Below, piece by piece: positions 1 to 10,100 of a stretch of 64,000 nt of DNA. The notes under the pieces are model-generated. The model saw only the letters and a program-made list of their open reading frames with translations, was not told the origin of the DNA and ran no database searches. Source of the stretch: Chromatiaceae bacterium (GTDB lineage: Bacteria; Pseudomonadota; Gammaproteobacteria; Chromatiales; Chromatiaceae). The translations under genes were made by a program, and so were the position numbers. Position 1 is the stretch's first letter. Each line of letters begins with the position of its first letter. The stretch covers positions 62,001 to 126,000 of the forward strand of contig JAJDNF010000033.1 of NCBI GenBank assembly GCA_022340805.1. The letters are read 5' to 3'.

Positions 1-129
1 ACCAAGCTGGTAGAGTTCAGCAGCGCCTTCGCACGCTATCATTTCGAGTTCGCGCGCACCGAACAGGACGAGGCGACAGAGGATGGCCGCCCCGGCGATG
101 AGTTCAGCGATCTCTGGGCCAATCTGTGA
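1..129 (+). CDS. C-terminal end of a truncated CDS (unknown product)
   Basis: Open frame from base 1 to TGA at 127-129 (…RPGDEFSDLWANL*); family not recognised. Confidence 0.5.
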   Translation, partial: TKLVEFSSAFARYHFEFARTEQDEATEDGRPGDEFSDLWANL

Positions 130-200
130 GGTGATGCATGCTTGGCTCATGTTCTGCGAATCATCAAGCCGGACGATTTGACGACGAGGATAAAGGACCT

Positions 201-2324
201 ATGGCTGGCCAACCCGAACGAGCGGTGCAACCTCTGGAAGTCGCGGGCAACCCGGTTGAGATGCTGGTCATTGGGTGTGCGCTGGGCGTCGCAGACGGAT
301 TCGCCAACGCGCTGCGCAATCAGGGGCAGGCCGCCCACCTCAAAACAGCAGAGACCCTCGAGTCACTCGAGCAGCAACTGACAAGTGGTCACTGCGGCCT
401 GGTGGTGCTGAACGCAGAGGCAGCTGACCTGCCCGCTCTCCAGATAGTGACCAAGATCCGTGCAAACAACCCGCAGGCAAGCATCCTTCTGGTCGGCAAG
501 AACCTCGCTGCACACAAATTGTTCGCCATCGATCACGGCTTGCAGGACCTGATCGACATCGATGACGATGAACATATTGCGCTCGCTGTCCGGCGCGAAC
601 ACCAGACTCACATGCTGCGCCGGGACGTGCGGCGACTGCAGCGCCAATTGCTGGAGGCTGAAGAGCGCAGCAACCTTCTGGTACAGAGCTCGCGCGATGC
701 CATCGCCTATATCCACGACGGCATGTACCTGAACATCAACCAGGCCTACCTGGATATGTTTGGTTACGAATCCGCCGATGAACTGGACGGCCTGCCGATT
801 ATGGATATGATCGACGCCGAATCGCGTGGCAACTTCAAGATGGCGCTGCGCAAGGTCAGCGAGACCGGAAAGCACACAGAGGAATTCCGCTGTGTCACCA
901 GTGACGGTCAATCATTCAATGCACGTATGGAATTTTCGCCCGCCACCATCGATGGCGAGAAGTGCACCCAGGTGATGATCCGTGACCAGAGCCAGAATCT
1001 GGCCCTGCAGAAGCGCATCGAGGAACTGACCAGCAAGGATGCCCAGACCGGTTTCTTCAACCGCCAGGCTTTCATGGAACGTCTCGAGGCGATGATGGGC
1101 GGCCCCGAAGCCACCGAAACAGGCCATGCACTGGTCCAGCTGTCGATCACCAATTACGCGGAAATGCGGGAAACCTGCGGATTCGGCTGTGCCGAACAGA
1201 TGCTGACCGAGGTGGCCAACGTGCTGGCCGCGACGGCTACGCGCGCGCACACCCTGGCGCGTTTCGGCGATCATGACTTCATGATCCTGTGCGATGACGA
1301 GGAACCTGCGCTGGAGGTGGCCGAGCGCTGTCTGCACAACCTGCGTGGCCACGCGTTCAAGAGCATCCAGGACTCGCCGGCCAAACCCGCCTACGCGATC
1401 GGCGTGACACGCACCGAAAAGGGTGCGGACATGAGTGCGCATGAGCTGATAAACCGCTCCTGCCGGGCAACCGGCATCGCCCGCTCCGAAGGCGAAAACC
1501 GCGTGGTTTTCTACAACGAACAGATGCCGGGCGACACCAAGCACCTTGCCGAGGCCGATGCCGCAGTCGTGAAGATGATCGACAATGCGCTCGCCAACGA
1601 CGGTTTCCGCCTGAAATACCAGCCCATAGTCAGCCTGCAGGGCGATACCCGCGAGAACTACTCCGTCTACTTGAGAATGATCGACCAGCAGGGCCAGGAG
1701 CTGGTGCCCGATGTCTTTCTCTCGCCAGCGAGCGATGCGAGCCGCCTGGCCGAAATCGACCGCTGGGTGGTGCGCAATGCGATTCGCGAACTGGCCAGCC
1801 ACCGCCGGGATGGCAAGAAGATCATCTTCTATATCATCTTGTCGCGCGCCGGCATCGAGGACGACTCGATGTTGCTGTGGATCTGCGACTGCCTGCGGGA
1901 ATTCCGCGCCAAGGGATCCTGGCTGGTGTTTCAGTTCCGCGAGAGCGACCTGCGCAACGCCCTGCAACCCGCCAAGGAACTGATCGTCGGTCTTAAGAAG
2001 ATCAACTGCCGGATCGCGATCAATAGCTATACGGACACGGATTCGACCGATGCCCTGCTCAAGCACCTCGACATCGACGTGGTCAAGCTGTCACCTGAGT
2101 TCATGCGAGGCCTGGCAACCGAGGCACAGCGGCAGGACCACATGAATACGGTAAACCGCAAGTTGCAGGATGCCGGCTACAAGACCATCGCCAGCAGCGT
2201 CGAGGACGCCGGCAGCCTCGCGATCCTATGGAATATCGGGGTGAACTACATCCAGGGCTATTTCCTGCAAGAACCGTCGAGCACGATCACCTTCGAGGCA
2301 GAGCACGAGGAACAGCTGCGCTAG
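201..2324 (+). CDS. FimX-like multidomain protein (receiver-like, PAS, degenerate GGDEF, degenerate EAL)
   Basis: PAS region; GGDEF position reads RFGDHDF; EAL position reads YSVYLRM; ATG at 201 preceded by aaagga (ORF opens at 138). Confidence 0.75.
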   Translation: MAGQPERAVQPLEVAGNPVEMLVIGCALGVADGFANALRNQGQAAHLKTAETLESLEQQLTSGHCGLVVLNAEAADLPALQIVTKIRANNPQASILLVGKNLAAHKLFAIDHGLQDLIDIDDDEHIALAVRREHQTHMLRRDVRRLQRQLLEAEERSNLLVQSSRDAIAYIHDGMYLNINQAYLDMFGYESADELDGLPIMDMIDAESRGNFKMALRKVSETGKHTEEFRCVTSDGQSFNARMEFSPATIDGEKCTQVMIRDQSQNLALQKRIEELTSKDAQTGFFNRQAFMERLEAMMGGPEATETGHALVQLSITNYAEMRETCGFGCAEQMLTEVANVLAATATRAHTLARFGDHDFMILCDDEEPALEVAERCLHNLRGHAFKSIQDSPAKPAYAIGVTRTEKGADMSAHELINRSCRATGIARSEGENRVVFYNEQMPGDTKHLAEADAAVVKMIDNALANDGFRLKYQPIVSLQGDTRENYSVYLRMIDQQGQELVPDVFLSPASDASRLAEIDRWVVRNAIRELASHRRDGKKIIFYIILSRAGIEDDSMLLWICDCLREFRAKGSWLVFQFRESDLRNALQPAKELIVGLKKINCRIAINSYTDTDSTDALLKHLDIDVVKLSPEFMRGLATEAQRQDHMNTVNRKLQDAGYKTIASSVEDAGSLAILWNIGVNYIQGYFLQEPSSTITFEAEHEEQLR

Positions 2325-2337
2325 CCGCCAACGAAAA

Positions 2338-2353
2338 GGCCCCTTGCGGGGCC
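2338..2353. terminator. Short GC hairpin between convergent genes
   Basis: GGCCCC-TTGC-GGGGCC stem, weak T tract. Confidence 0.45.
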
Positions 2354-2378
2354 CTTGGCTTCGCGTCCTGGATCCAGC

Positions 2379-2876
2379 TCACCAGGGCATGAAGGCATTC
2401 ATGAACGACATCGGTCTGCCTACACTGTAGCTGAGCCGCCCCATATCCGCCTGCATATTCTGCGTCGCGCGCCCCATGGTGTGCGTAGCATGGGTCATCG
2501 ACTGAATCGCACCGTCCATCGAATCGAGGTTGGCCAGCATCGGCTCCAGCGTGGCCACCTTACGGTCGATCGAATCCATGGTCACGGTCATCGCGCGAAT
2601 GTTGGCGGTGAGCTGGCCCATGTTCTCCGACACGTTCTGCATATTGCCCGCGAGCGTCGTCATGTTGGTGTCGACACTGATCGCCAGGTAGTGCACATCC
2701 TTGGCCAGGTTATAGATAAGGTAAAAGCCATAAGCGGCAAGAATGATGAACGCGAATAGGGAAGGATAAACGATTAATTCCCATCGACGCGCACTGGATT
2801 CGAAAACCTCTGACAGTCTTGCGTATTCCACGTCGGTGTCGATGACGCTGTCGGCGACTTCGTTGGCGTTGCTCAC
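2379..2876 (-). CDS. Single-TM coiled-coil membrane protein, hypothetical
   Basis: One hydrophobic segment (LIVYPSLFAFIILAAYGFYLIY) then heptad-like Met/Asn-rich region. Confidence 0.7.
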   Translation of the reverse strand: MSNANEVADSVIDTDVEYARLSEVFESSARRWELIVYPSLFAFIILAAYGFYLIYNLAKDVHYLAISVDTNMTTLAGNMQNVSENMGQLTANIRAMTVTMDSIDRKVATLEPMLANLDSMDGAIQSMTHATHTMGRATQNMQADMGRLSYSVGRPMSFMNAFMPW

Positions 2877-3010
2877 GAGGCATCCTCAACTGGGTTCATT
2901 CGTAGTTGCTAAAGTTACCATAAACTCGCGCGCCCAGGATATAAGAATAATTTGCGAAAGCGGCAGGGACGCGCGCCGACCGGGCAACTGGGTGTAACGC
3001 GTGCTGCGCC

Positions 3011-3748
3011 TCAGGGTCTCAGTTGATCGGCCCGAAGGTCACCATCAGCCTGAAGAATATCAATGACTTCGAGAAGCTTCTTACCCTCCCCCGCAGCCTT
3101 CAGTCGGACGCCCGCCTCGAAATAGGCATCCAGGGCCTGGGTCGGCTTACCCATCGACCGATAGAGATTTCCCAGCTCGCCAAATGCGTCGGCGTCTGCC
3201 GGATAGGCGCTGATCAGGATCATGTAGGCGGCCTCGGCGGCCTCGAAGTCACCGTTCCAGAACGCCCGTCGGGCCTGCTGCACAAGATCGTCGCGCGGTC
3301 TGGCCGACGGATCTGAGCGCGCCTCGTCCGAGGCCGGACGGAACGACCGATCCACCTCATCCGTACCTGGCGTCACGCCAAGGTGAGCCAAACGCGAGCC
3401 CTCATAGAGCGGCAGGCTGCCACCGATCAACCTGGGTGCCTTGTAGGCTGGCTCCGGTGCCTGCACGGCGACCGCCCCAGCCCGCGTCGCAGCCGGCTTA
3501 TGCGGCACCGCCACCGAGGCCGGATTCTTCAGCTCGGGCTGCTCCGGCGCGCTGCCTGGACCCCTCGTGACCACGTTGTCTGCGGGAACCTGCATGCTGT
3601 GCGTTGCCACCGGGGGCGCCTGTCGGACAGGCCCCAGCTCGATCACGCCAAACACCAGTAGTCCGGCCAACACGAACCCGGTCAGACTGAACAAGACCAG
3701 GTGGCTGGTCAGCCAGCCCAAGACGATCGAAACCAGGCTGATGGGCAT
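3011..3748 (-). CDS. TPR-containing membrane-anchored protein
   Basis: N-terminal hydrophobic segments, C-terminal TPR-like helices (AEAAYMILISAYPADADAFGELGNLYRSMGKPTQALDAYFEA); ATG at 3748 close to parA stop. Confidence 0.7.
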   Translation of the reverse strand: MPISLVSIVLGWLTSHLVLFSLTGFVLAGLLVFGVIELGPVRQAPPVATHSMQVPADNVVTRGPGSAPEQPELKNPASVAVPHKPAATRAGAVAVQAPEPAYKAPRLIGGSLPLYEGSRLAHLGVTPGTDEVDRSFRPASDEARSDPSARPRDDLVQQARRAFWNGDFEAAEAAYMILISAYPADADAFGELGNLYRSMGKPTQALDAYFEAGVRLKAAGEGKKLLEVIDILQADGDLRADQLRP

Positions 3749-3756
3749 AAGAAGGC

Positions 3757-4392
3757 TCAGGCCAATATATCGGCGTACAGCACGGCGGCCAACGCGTTCC
3801 ACTCGGCCGCGCCCTTACCGCGCGGCTCCTGCTCGAACACCGTCAGGCCCTCACTAAACGAACGCCTGTATACCGTGCGCTGCGCAAGGCGGGGTTTCAG
3901 GTAGCGGATACCCGGCAGAGACACCAGCGCGGCCGCGGCCTCGTCAGACTCGCGGACCGCCCGGTGGGTATCACCCCGGTTGATGAATCCGAGCACCTCG
4001 GGCCTGTCTTTGCCGACAATCGAATCGACGAAACGCAGGAACCGCTGCGTGGACCAGATATCGGCCTGACTCGGCGGCACCGGCACCAGGACGCGGTCCG
4101 CAATCGACACCGCGAGCCTGAGATTGTCCATCGAGGCCGTGCCGACATCGATCAGGACCTCCTCGCGTTTGAGCAGGCCGCGACGGTCTTGCATGCGCGA
4201 GGCGTCCAACAGCTCAACCATCGGCTGAAAACCCTCCTCGCGCCTGACGTCGAGCACATCGGTCAGGGTAGCCTGGGGGTCTGCATCGATCACGGCGACA
4301 TCGCGCTCGGCCATCGCCAGCCAGATCGCGAGGTTGAAGGTAACTGTGCTCTTTCCTGACCCGCCCTTGAGGGTTCCGATTACCGTGATCAT
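3757..4392 (-). CDS. ParA/MinD-family ATPase
   Basis: Deviant Walker A KGGSGKST and VIDADPQ motif. Confidence 0.85.
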   Translation of the reverse strand: MITVIGTLKGGSGKSTVTFNLAIWLAMAERDVAVIDADPQATLTDVLDVRREEGFQPMVELLDASRMQDRRGLLKREEVLIDVGTASMDNLRLAVSIADRVLVPVPPSQADIWSTQRFLRFVDSIVGKDRPEVLGFINRGDTHRAVRESDEAAAALVSLPGIRYLKPRLAQRTVYRRSFSEGLTVFEQEPRGKGAAEWNALAAVLYADILA

Positions 4393-4410
4393 TCAGGTCC
4401 CTAGTGGGTA

Positions 4411-5385
4411 TCAGCTGCCGCTACACCAACTGCAGGAATCCGCGAATCCGGAGTCCTCATAGGTTGTCACCCAGCCAGGCAGTTTGTGCTGGGTGGAATT
4501 GCCACCAACCTCGCCGCGCCACGCAACGCGTTCGTCGCCGCGCTGGCTGCGCCCATAAGCGGCCGGGCGGAACGCGACATCGGCGCGAAGGGTACTGCGC
4601 TGCGCGCCGGACACCGGCCGCCACTGAAAGCGATTCAGACCTGCCGGCGCAGGATTGAGTCCAGCCATTCGAGAACCAGGCACCTGCCACGCGGGCGCAC
4701 TGACGGTTCGGTATCCGTACTGTTGGGGAGCAGTATAGACGGGCGCCTGGTACGCGAACCGCGGGGCCGCCTGGGGAGGTCGGTCGGCCGGACGCCAACT
4801 GCCATATGCCGGCGGATAGCCAGCCGTACCCGGCCGGAATTCAGCCGTTCGGGGTGCCCCCGCAACCGGATACCGCGGCCACCCCTGAACGCCGGGCTGC
4901 GCCGTCCACGGCTGCTCCGCAGGACGCCAGGGGAGCTGGCGCACGAACACAGGCATTTGCTGCTGCCACGCCTGAGCCATGTCGCTGAATGGCTGAACCC
5001 AACCCGGCGCCGGGTACATCATAGCGGCAGGCATCTGCTGCGCCTGGTAGGACTGATAGGGCCGGTAATGCGGATAAGGCTGATAAGCATCCTGCACTCC
5101 GCGCATCGCCACCGGATAGTCACCGGTGTGCGGCGCAGCAGCCAGCTGCGGCGTGCGCTGCCGGGACTGCTGATAGGTCACCGGATACGCATATGGATTT
5201 GGTGCCGACCAGGGACGAAACGCCGGCACATTGGCGACCCGCTGCACGGGCGCGCCGGATGCCGAAACGAAACCGGACGCGGGCCGCCACTGCTGACCGA
5301 AGGCATACGCTTCGCTGCCCGGCAGGATCGCACTGGAGAAAACGACAATTCCACCAAAAACAATTATCTGTCTTGCAAACTTCAT
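4411..5385 (-). CDS. Secreted Pro/Gln/Tyr-rich protein with repeated [FW]RP motifs
   Basis: Signal peptide-like N-terminus; QWRPASG, AFRPWSA, PWRPAEQ, EFRPGTA, SWRPADR, QWRPVSG, AFRPAAY; RBS aggaag upstream. Confidence 0.65.
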   Translation of the reverse strand: MKFARQIIVFGGIVVFSSAILPGSEAYAFGQQWRPASGFVSASGAPVQRVANVPAFRPWSAPNPYAYPVTYQQSRQRTPQLAAAPHTGDYPVAMRGVQDAYQPYPHYRPYQSYQAQQMPAAMMYPAPGWVQPFSDMAQAWQQQMPVFVRQLPWRPAEQPWTAQPGVQGWPRYPVAGAPRTAEFRPGTAGYPPAYGSWRPADRPPQAAPRFAYQAPVYTAPQQYGYRTVSAPAWQVPGSRMAGLNPAPAGLNRFQWRPVSGAQRSTLRADVAFRPAAYGRSQRGDERVAWRGEVGGNSTQHKLPGWVTTYEDSGFADSCSWCSGS

Positions 5386-5485
5386 CTTCTTCCTCTGTTA
5401 TTCCCGGGCCGCGGCGAACGCCACAACGTCAGCAAACGGGGGGCCAAAGAGCACTGTCGTGCGGGGCTACGCCAACGCAAATGAT

Positions 5486-6085
5486 TCACCACGTCGGCCA
5501 GTACCCGCCATATACCGCGGGCGGCGCGGTCCCGGTGCCGGGATACGGCATGTAGCCGGATGCATAAACCTGTCGATACCCGGGCGTGGCGCGCTGCATC
5601 TCCTCGTACGCCGGCTTGCGTCGGTGTGGCGCCGGGCGGAACTGGGATTGTAACTCTGATTGTCCGGGCTCCGATGTGCCGCCCGGTGGGTTCCCAACAG
5701 GCCCGTACAGGGACTGGCGGTCATCCGGTCTAAACCTCACGCCGAGGTGCTGCGCCGGCCTTGACGGGCCGACACTGCGCATCCCAGCTGCTGCCGGGGT
5801 TGCGCGACCGTACCTCGACTCCGACCCCAACACGGCCACGGTTCGGGGCCTGACTGCCGATGTCCTCGACCTTGCCTGGCCGGCGACCTGCTGGGGCCGC
5901 CAGCGTCCAACAGTGACCGCCGCCTCGCGGCGGTTCCACGGTCGAAACTGCGGTCGCTTTGACGGGGACGAATAGGCGGACCAGCTCGGATAGGCGGCTT
6001 GCGCCGCCGAAAGGGGCGCGATTCCCAGCGAGGCCAGGTTCGCAAGCCCCAGCACCACACTGATGGAAATCACCCGCGCTAGCAA
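5486..6085 (-). CDS. Secreted [FW]RP-motif protein, paralogue 1
   Basis: Probable TTG start 6085 after aggagg; signal peptide ending SAAQA; GVRFRPDDRQSLYGP and ELQSQFRP blocks shared with next gene. Confidence 0.65.
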   Translation of the reverse strand: MLARVISISVVLGLANLASLGIAPLSAAQAAYPSWSAYSSPSKRPQFRPWNRREAAVTVGRWRPQQVAGQARSRTSAVRPRTVAVLGSESRYGRATPAAAGMRSVGPSRPAQHLGVRFRPDDRQSLYGPVGNPPGGTSEPGQSELQSQFRPAPHRRKPAYEEMQRATPGYRQVYASGYMPYPGTGTAPPAVYGGYWPTW

Positions 6086-6144
6086 AGTTGCCACCTCCTG
6101 GTTGACGTGCAGTCCACGCAGACAGGGATTGCATCGACGCCTGG

Positions 6145-6192
6145 CCACAATATATACCCTGCGCAATAGCTGTCAACCACAATATCTTGTGT
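6145..6192 (-). promoter_or_regulatory. Candidate NrdR-box pair (minus strand) with adjacent DnaA-box-like 9-mers
   Basis: CCACAATATATACCCT (6145-6160) and CCACAATATCTTGTGT (6177-6192), 32-bp spacing; part of block identical to nrdA promoter. Confidence 0.7.
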
Positions 6193-6457
6193 ATAAAAGC
6201 TGTGGAAAACCGTGTAGAAGCTGTGCGGGACCTGTGCAAGCCCCGTCCCTCAAGGCCATTTTTTTCAATCAATTCCGCAGCTTGTATGAATACCAAACGA
6301 CTGAAACAAGATGTGAATCCGCGCGCACCCCGCCCGGCCCAAGGCCGGCAGGGCCCCATCGCCGGCCCGACCACGGTATCGCGGAATCTTGACTTGTAGG
6401 ATCGTGAAGACGAAGCCATCCGAATATGGCCTGCCGGCTAAGGATGGCGGATATTCC

Positions 6458-7051
6458 TCACCACTCGGGCCAATGCCGCCCATAGCCCGGCAGCGGGGGT
6501 GGAGCCATCATCGGGTAAGGCAAGATAGGCGGTGGCAGCGATGGCGCCGACGATGCATCCTCGGCGCCATACAAGTCCTCATAGGTGCGCTTAGCCCTTT
6601 TTTCGGTCGGTCGGAACTGCGACTGTAACTCTAGCGACTGGGGATCGGTTGGCGTGCCACTGGTGGGCATACTGGGCTGGCCATAGGGCGATTCGCGCTC
6701 GTCCGGGCGGAAACGCAGGCCAAGTTCCTGGCCTCGTGTAACCGGTACGGCCTTGCGGGCCCCTGCACGGCCGCTCGGCGACACCGGTCCCCGGCCCTTG
6801 CGGTCGGCCAATACCCCAGGGGCCCGGCGCGGCTGCCAGGAGACCCACGCCGGCCGGTACGATCTGCGGCCGGACAGGGCAGACATCGGCGCGGCCTGGC
6901 GCGTGATTGCGAGGACCGGGCGAAACCGATGCGCGGACGCGACACCGTCAGGCGAACGACTCGCTTGGGCGGCAGACCAAGGCAAAACCGCGACATTGGC
7001 CAGGGTCACAAGCCCCAACCCAACAACGCTGTAAAGCAGCCGCGCGACCAA
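6458..7051 (-). CDS. Secreted [FW]RP-motif protein, paralogue 2
   Basis: Probable TTG start 7051; signal peptide ending SAAQA; GLRFRPDERESPYGQ and ELQSQFRP blocks; ends GYGRHWPEW (paralogue 1 ends YGGYWPTW). Confidence 0.65.
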   Translation of the reverse strand: MVARLLYSVVGLGLVTLANVAVLPWSAAQASRSPDGVASAHRFRPVLAITRQAAPMSALSGRRSYRPAWVSWQPRRAPGVLADRKGRGPVSPSGRAGARKAVPVTRGQELGLRFRPDERESPYGQPSMPTSGTPTDPQSLELQSQFRPTEKRAKRTYEDLYGAEDASSAPSLPPPILPYPMMAPPPLPGYGRHWPEW

Positions 7052-7138
7052 GATACCTACCCTCCGGTACCGACTCCACCGTGCGGCACCCGTCTCAATA
7101 CAGGTCGGCATCGCCCGGTCGAATCTTTACGCCTGCCT

Positions 7139-10100
7139 TTAGTTTAGACCGTCTCCACTTGGTTTTTCCAAACTTTTCAACTGGATACCCCGTCTACCTG
7201 AAGCCTTTTTTCGGCTCCGCGCGGCAGCGGGCTTGGCCGACGCGCCGGCCCTTACCACCGGCCTGTTCGAACCGGCGGCTTCTTTCGCCGCGGGTGGGCT
7301 CGCTTCGGTCGCACCTTTCCTGGCCGACGTCTCGTGCGCAGTCGTCTTCTTGGCAACACCCGCCCGGGCGCCCGGGCGGCGCGCGGCGGACGCGCCCTGC
7401 GCCCTGGTTTTGCTCCCAGAGGCCTTCTTCACGGCCGCCTTTTTCGGCACCGACTTGGCTACCCGGGGCGATTCGGCGTGATGTTTCCTGGCGACCCGCG
7501 GTGCCGATTCCTGTGCAGGGGCCTGGGCCACGTCCGCAGTCATGTTGGCCAGTGTCTTGCTGGAGGCATGCCCGGCCCCCTGCGCTCGCGGTGTCGCCTC
7601 GGCGGTGCCGGCCGGAGGCACTGCCACCGCATGCGACCCGGTCCGGGCGGCTTTCTTCACACCGCGTTTCGACTTGAACGGCCTGGCGGCCCAGCCGACC
7701 AGCACCGCTGCAGCGCCAATGACAGTGAACATCACACTGGCAAAACCACTCCAGGCGCGCACCCAGAGCGGGTCACCAACCCGCGGACCACCACCCTGAG
7801 GACCGTTCGGGCCACCGTCCGGTTCATCACGCTTGGAAAACTTGCGGCACTTGGTGCTGCCGGCAACGGCGCACAGCGAGTCGGCAGCCGCGACGCAGCC
7901 CAGCGGGATGACCACCAGCGTCAACAGCGTCGAAACCAACACGCCGGAGGCCAGCGAGATGGCCATACCCTGAAAGATCGGGTCAAAAAAGATCACCGAC
8001 GAACCAGCCACCAGCGCCAGCGCGGTGATCAGGATCGGGCGTGTACGCGTTTTACATGCGGTGATGACCGCGTCGACGACCGAGTCCCCCTCCTGGATTC
8101 GGTGCACCGAGAAGTCCACCAGCAGGATCGAGTTGCGCACGATGATGCCGGCCAGTGCGATCCAGCCGATCATCGAGGTCGCGGTGAACTCGCCGCCCCA
8201 ACCCGCCTGGAAAAACAGCGTGTGCGCCGGAATGATGCCGAGCAGGGTCAGCGGGATAGGCGCCATGATCAGCGCGGGTATCCGGAAGTTGCCGAATTCC
8301 CAGACGACCAGGATGTAGATCAGGACCAGCGCAGCGCCGAACGCGATACCCATGTCACGGAAGGTTTCGTAAGTCACCGTCCACTCGCCGGCCCATTCGA
8401 TCCCGGAGGTGCTGTCGTCGGGTGGAGGACCGGTATAAAAGATGTGTTCGCAAAGCTGAGCGCCATCGGGGGTGCGACAACCCAGTTCATGGAGCTTGTC
8501 TTCGACCTGCAGCATGCCGTAGATCGGCGCCGCCAGGTGACCACCCACGTCGGCCACGACGTACTCGACCGGACGCAGGTCCTTGTTGTAGATGATGTCG
8601 GACTCGGTGCGCCGCTCGAACGTGCCGAGCTCACGCAGTGGCACGGTGGCGCCCGAGTTGGGGGACAGCACCAGGATGTCGCCAAGCCGGTTGATCTGCG
8701 AACGCTCGGCGAGCGGCACCTGGATCACGATATTGATCGGTTCATGGCCGGCGCGCTGCTTGACGTCGCCGAGCACGAATCCGCCCAGCGCCATGGACAA
8801 CTCGCGGTTGATGTCCTCCACCGAGATACCGCGCCGCTGCGCCTTCTCCTGATCGACCTCGAAATGCCAGTAGTCGTAGGGTTCGCGCATGTAGTTGTCG
8901 ACGTCACGCAGGCTCTCGGTCTGGGCAAAGATTTCGGTCAGGTCGTGCGCCACCTGGCGCCGCGTATCCGGATCGGGGCCATGCACCTCGGCGACCACCG
9001 ACTGCAGCACCGGCGGTCCCGGCGGCATCTCGACGACCGCGAAGCGAGCGCGGCTACCCTCGACCAGCGCCTTGACCTGCTCACGCGCATCGACCGCAAT
9101 CTCGTGACTGGAGCGCGAGCGCTCGCCCTTGTCGAGCAGCTGGACCTGCACCTCGGCCTGCCACGAGGACTGGCGCAGATAGTAGTGACGGACCATGCCG
9201 TTGAAATCGAACGGGCGCGCAGTCCCAACATAGATCTGTGCCGCCGTCACTTCGGGCATACGCCGCAGGCGCTCGGCAATCATGTGCGCCATGTTGCCGG
9301 TGTCAGCCAGCGCGGTGCCCTCCGGCATATCCAGGACGACCGAGAATTCCGGCTTGTTGTCCAGCGGCAGCATCTTCACCGCCACCCACTTGAAGTAGAA
9401 GAACGAGCACATCACCAGCAGCGCGCCCCACATGGCAAGCTTGAACAGCCGCGCCTTGCTCCGGTCGAGGATCATCGGCATCAGGACGCGCCGGTAGAGA
9501 CGCTCCAGCCACTCGGCCTCCTTGAGTTCGCGCTTTTCGGCGCTCTCTAGGTAATGCATGGTCGGGCGGAACATGCCGTGGATCGCAAACCAGGGCGTGA
9601 ACACAAACGCCGCAAACAGCGATATGCCCATCGCCACCGAGCCCAGTACCGGAATCGGCAACATGTAGGGGCCCATCATGCCGGTAACGGCCCCCATTGG
9701 CAGCAGCGCGCCTATCACGGTAAGCGTCGCCAGGATGGTCGGGTTGCCCACTTCGCGCACCGCGTCAACCGCGGTGGCCATGTCGGTCTTGCCTTCCTCC
9801 AACCAGCGCCGGTAGATGTTCTCGACCACGACGATCGCATCGTCGACCAGGATGCCGATCGAGAAGATCAGCGCGAACAGCGACACCCTGTCGATCGTGA
9901 AGTCGAGCAGCATGGCGCACAGGATCGTGAACAGCAGCACCACCGGCACGACGAACAGGACCACGAACGCCGGCTTGAGCGCGCGGAACGCGATCCACAC
10001 CAGCAGGAATACGAACATGGTCGCGACGAACAGCTTGAAGATCAGTTCGTTGACCTTTTCCTCGGCAGTCTTGCCGTAGTTGCGCGTAATGCTGACGTGG

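Noticed and set aside
912-2066. 384-aa minus ORF within the FimX-like gene
   Set aside because: Composition is that of a reverse-frame artefact; no motif
4411-5385. FRP-motif protein as a bona fide sulfur globule protein
   Set aside because: Only general compositional resemblance (Pro/Tyr/Gln); size and motifs do not justify a homology claim
7334-9550. Long + strand ORF (738 aa) antisense to the RND permease
   Set aside because: Arg/His/Asp-rich composition typical of a shadow frame in GC-rich coding DNA; the opposite strand encodes a clear RND protein
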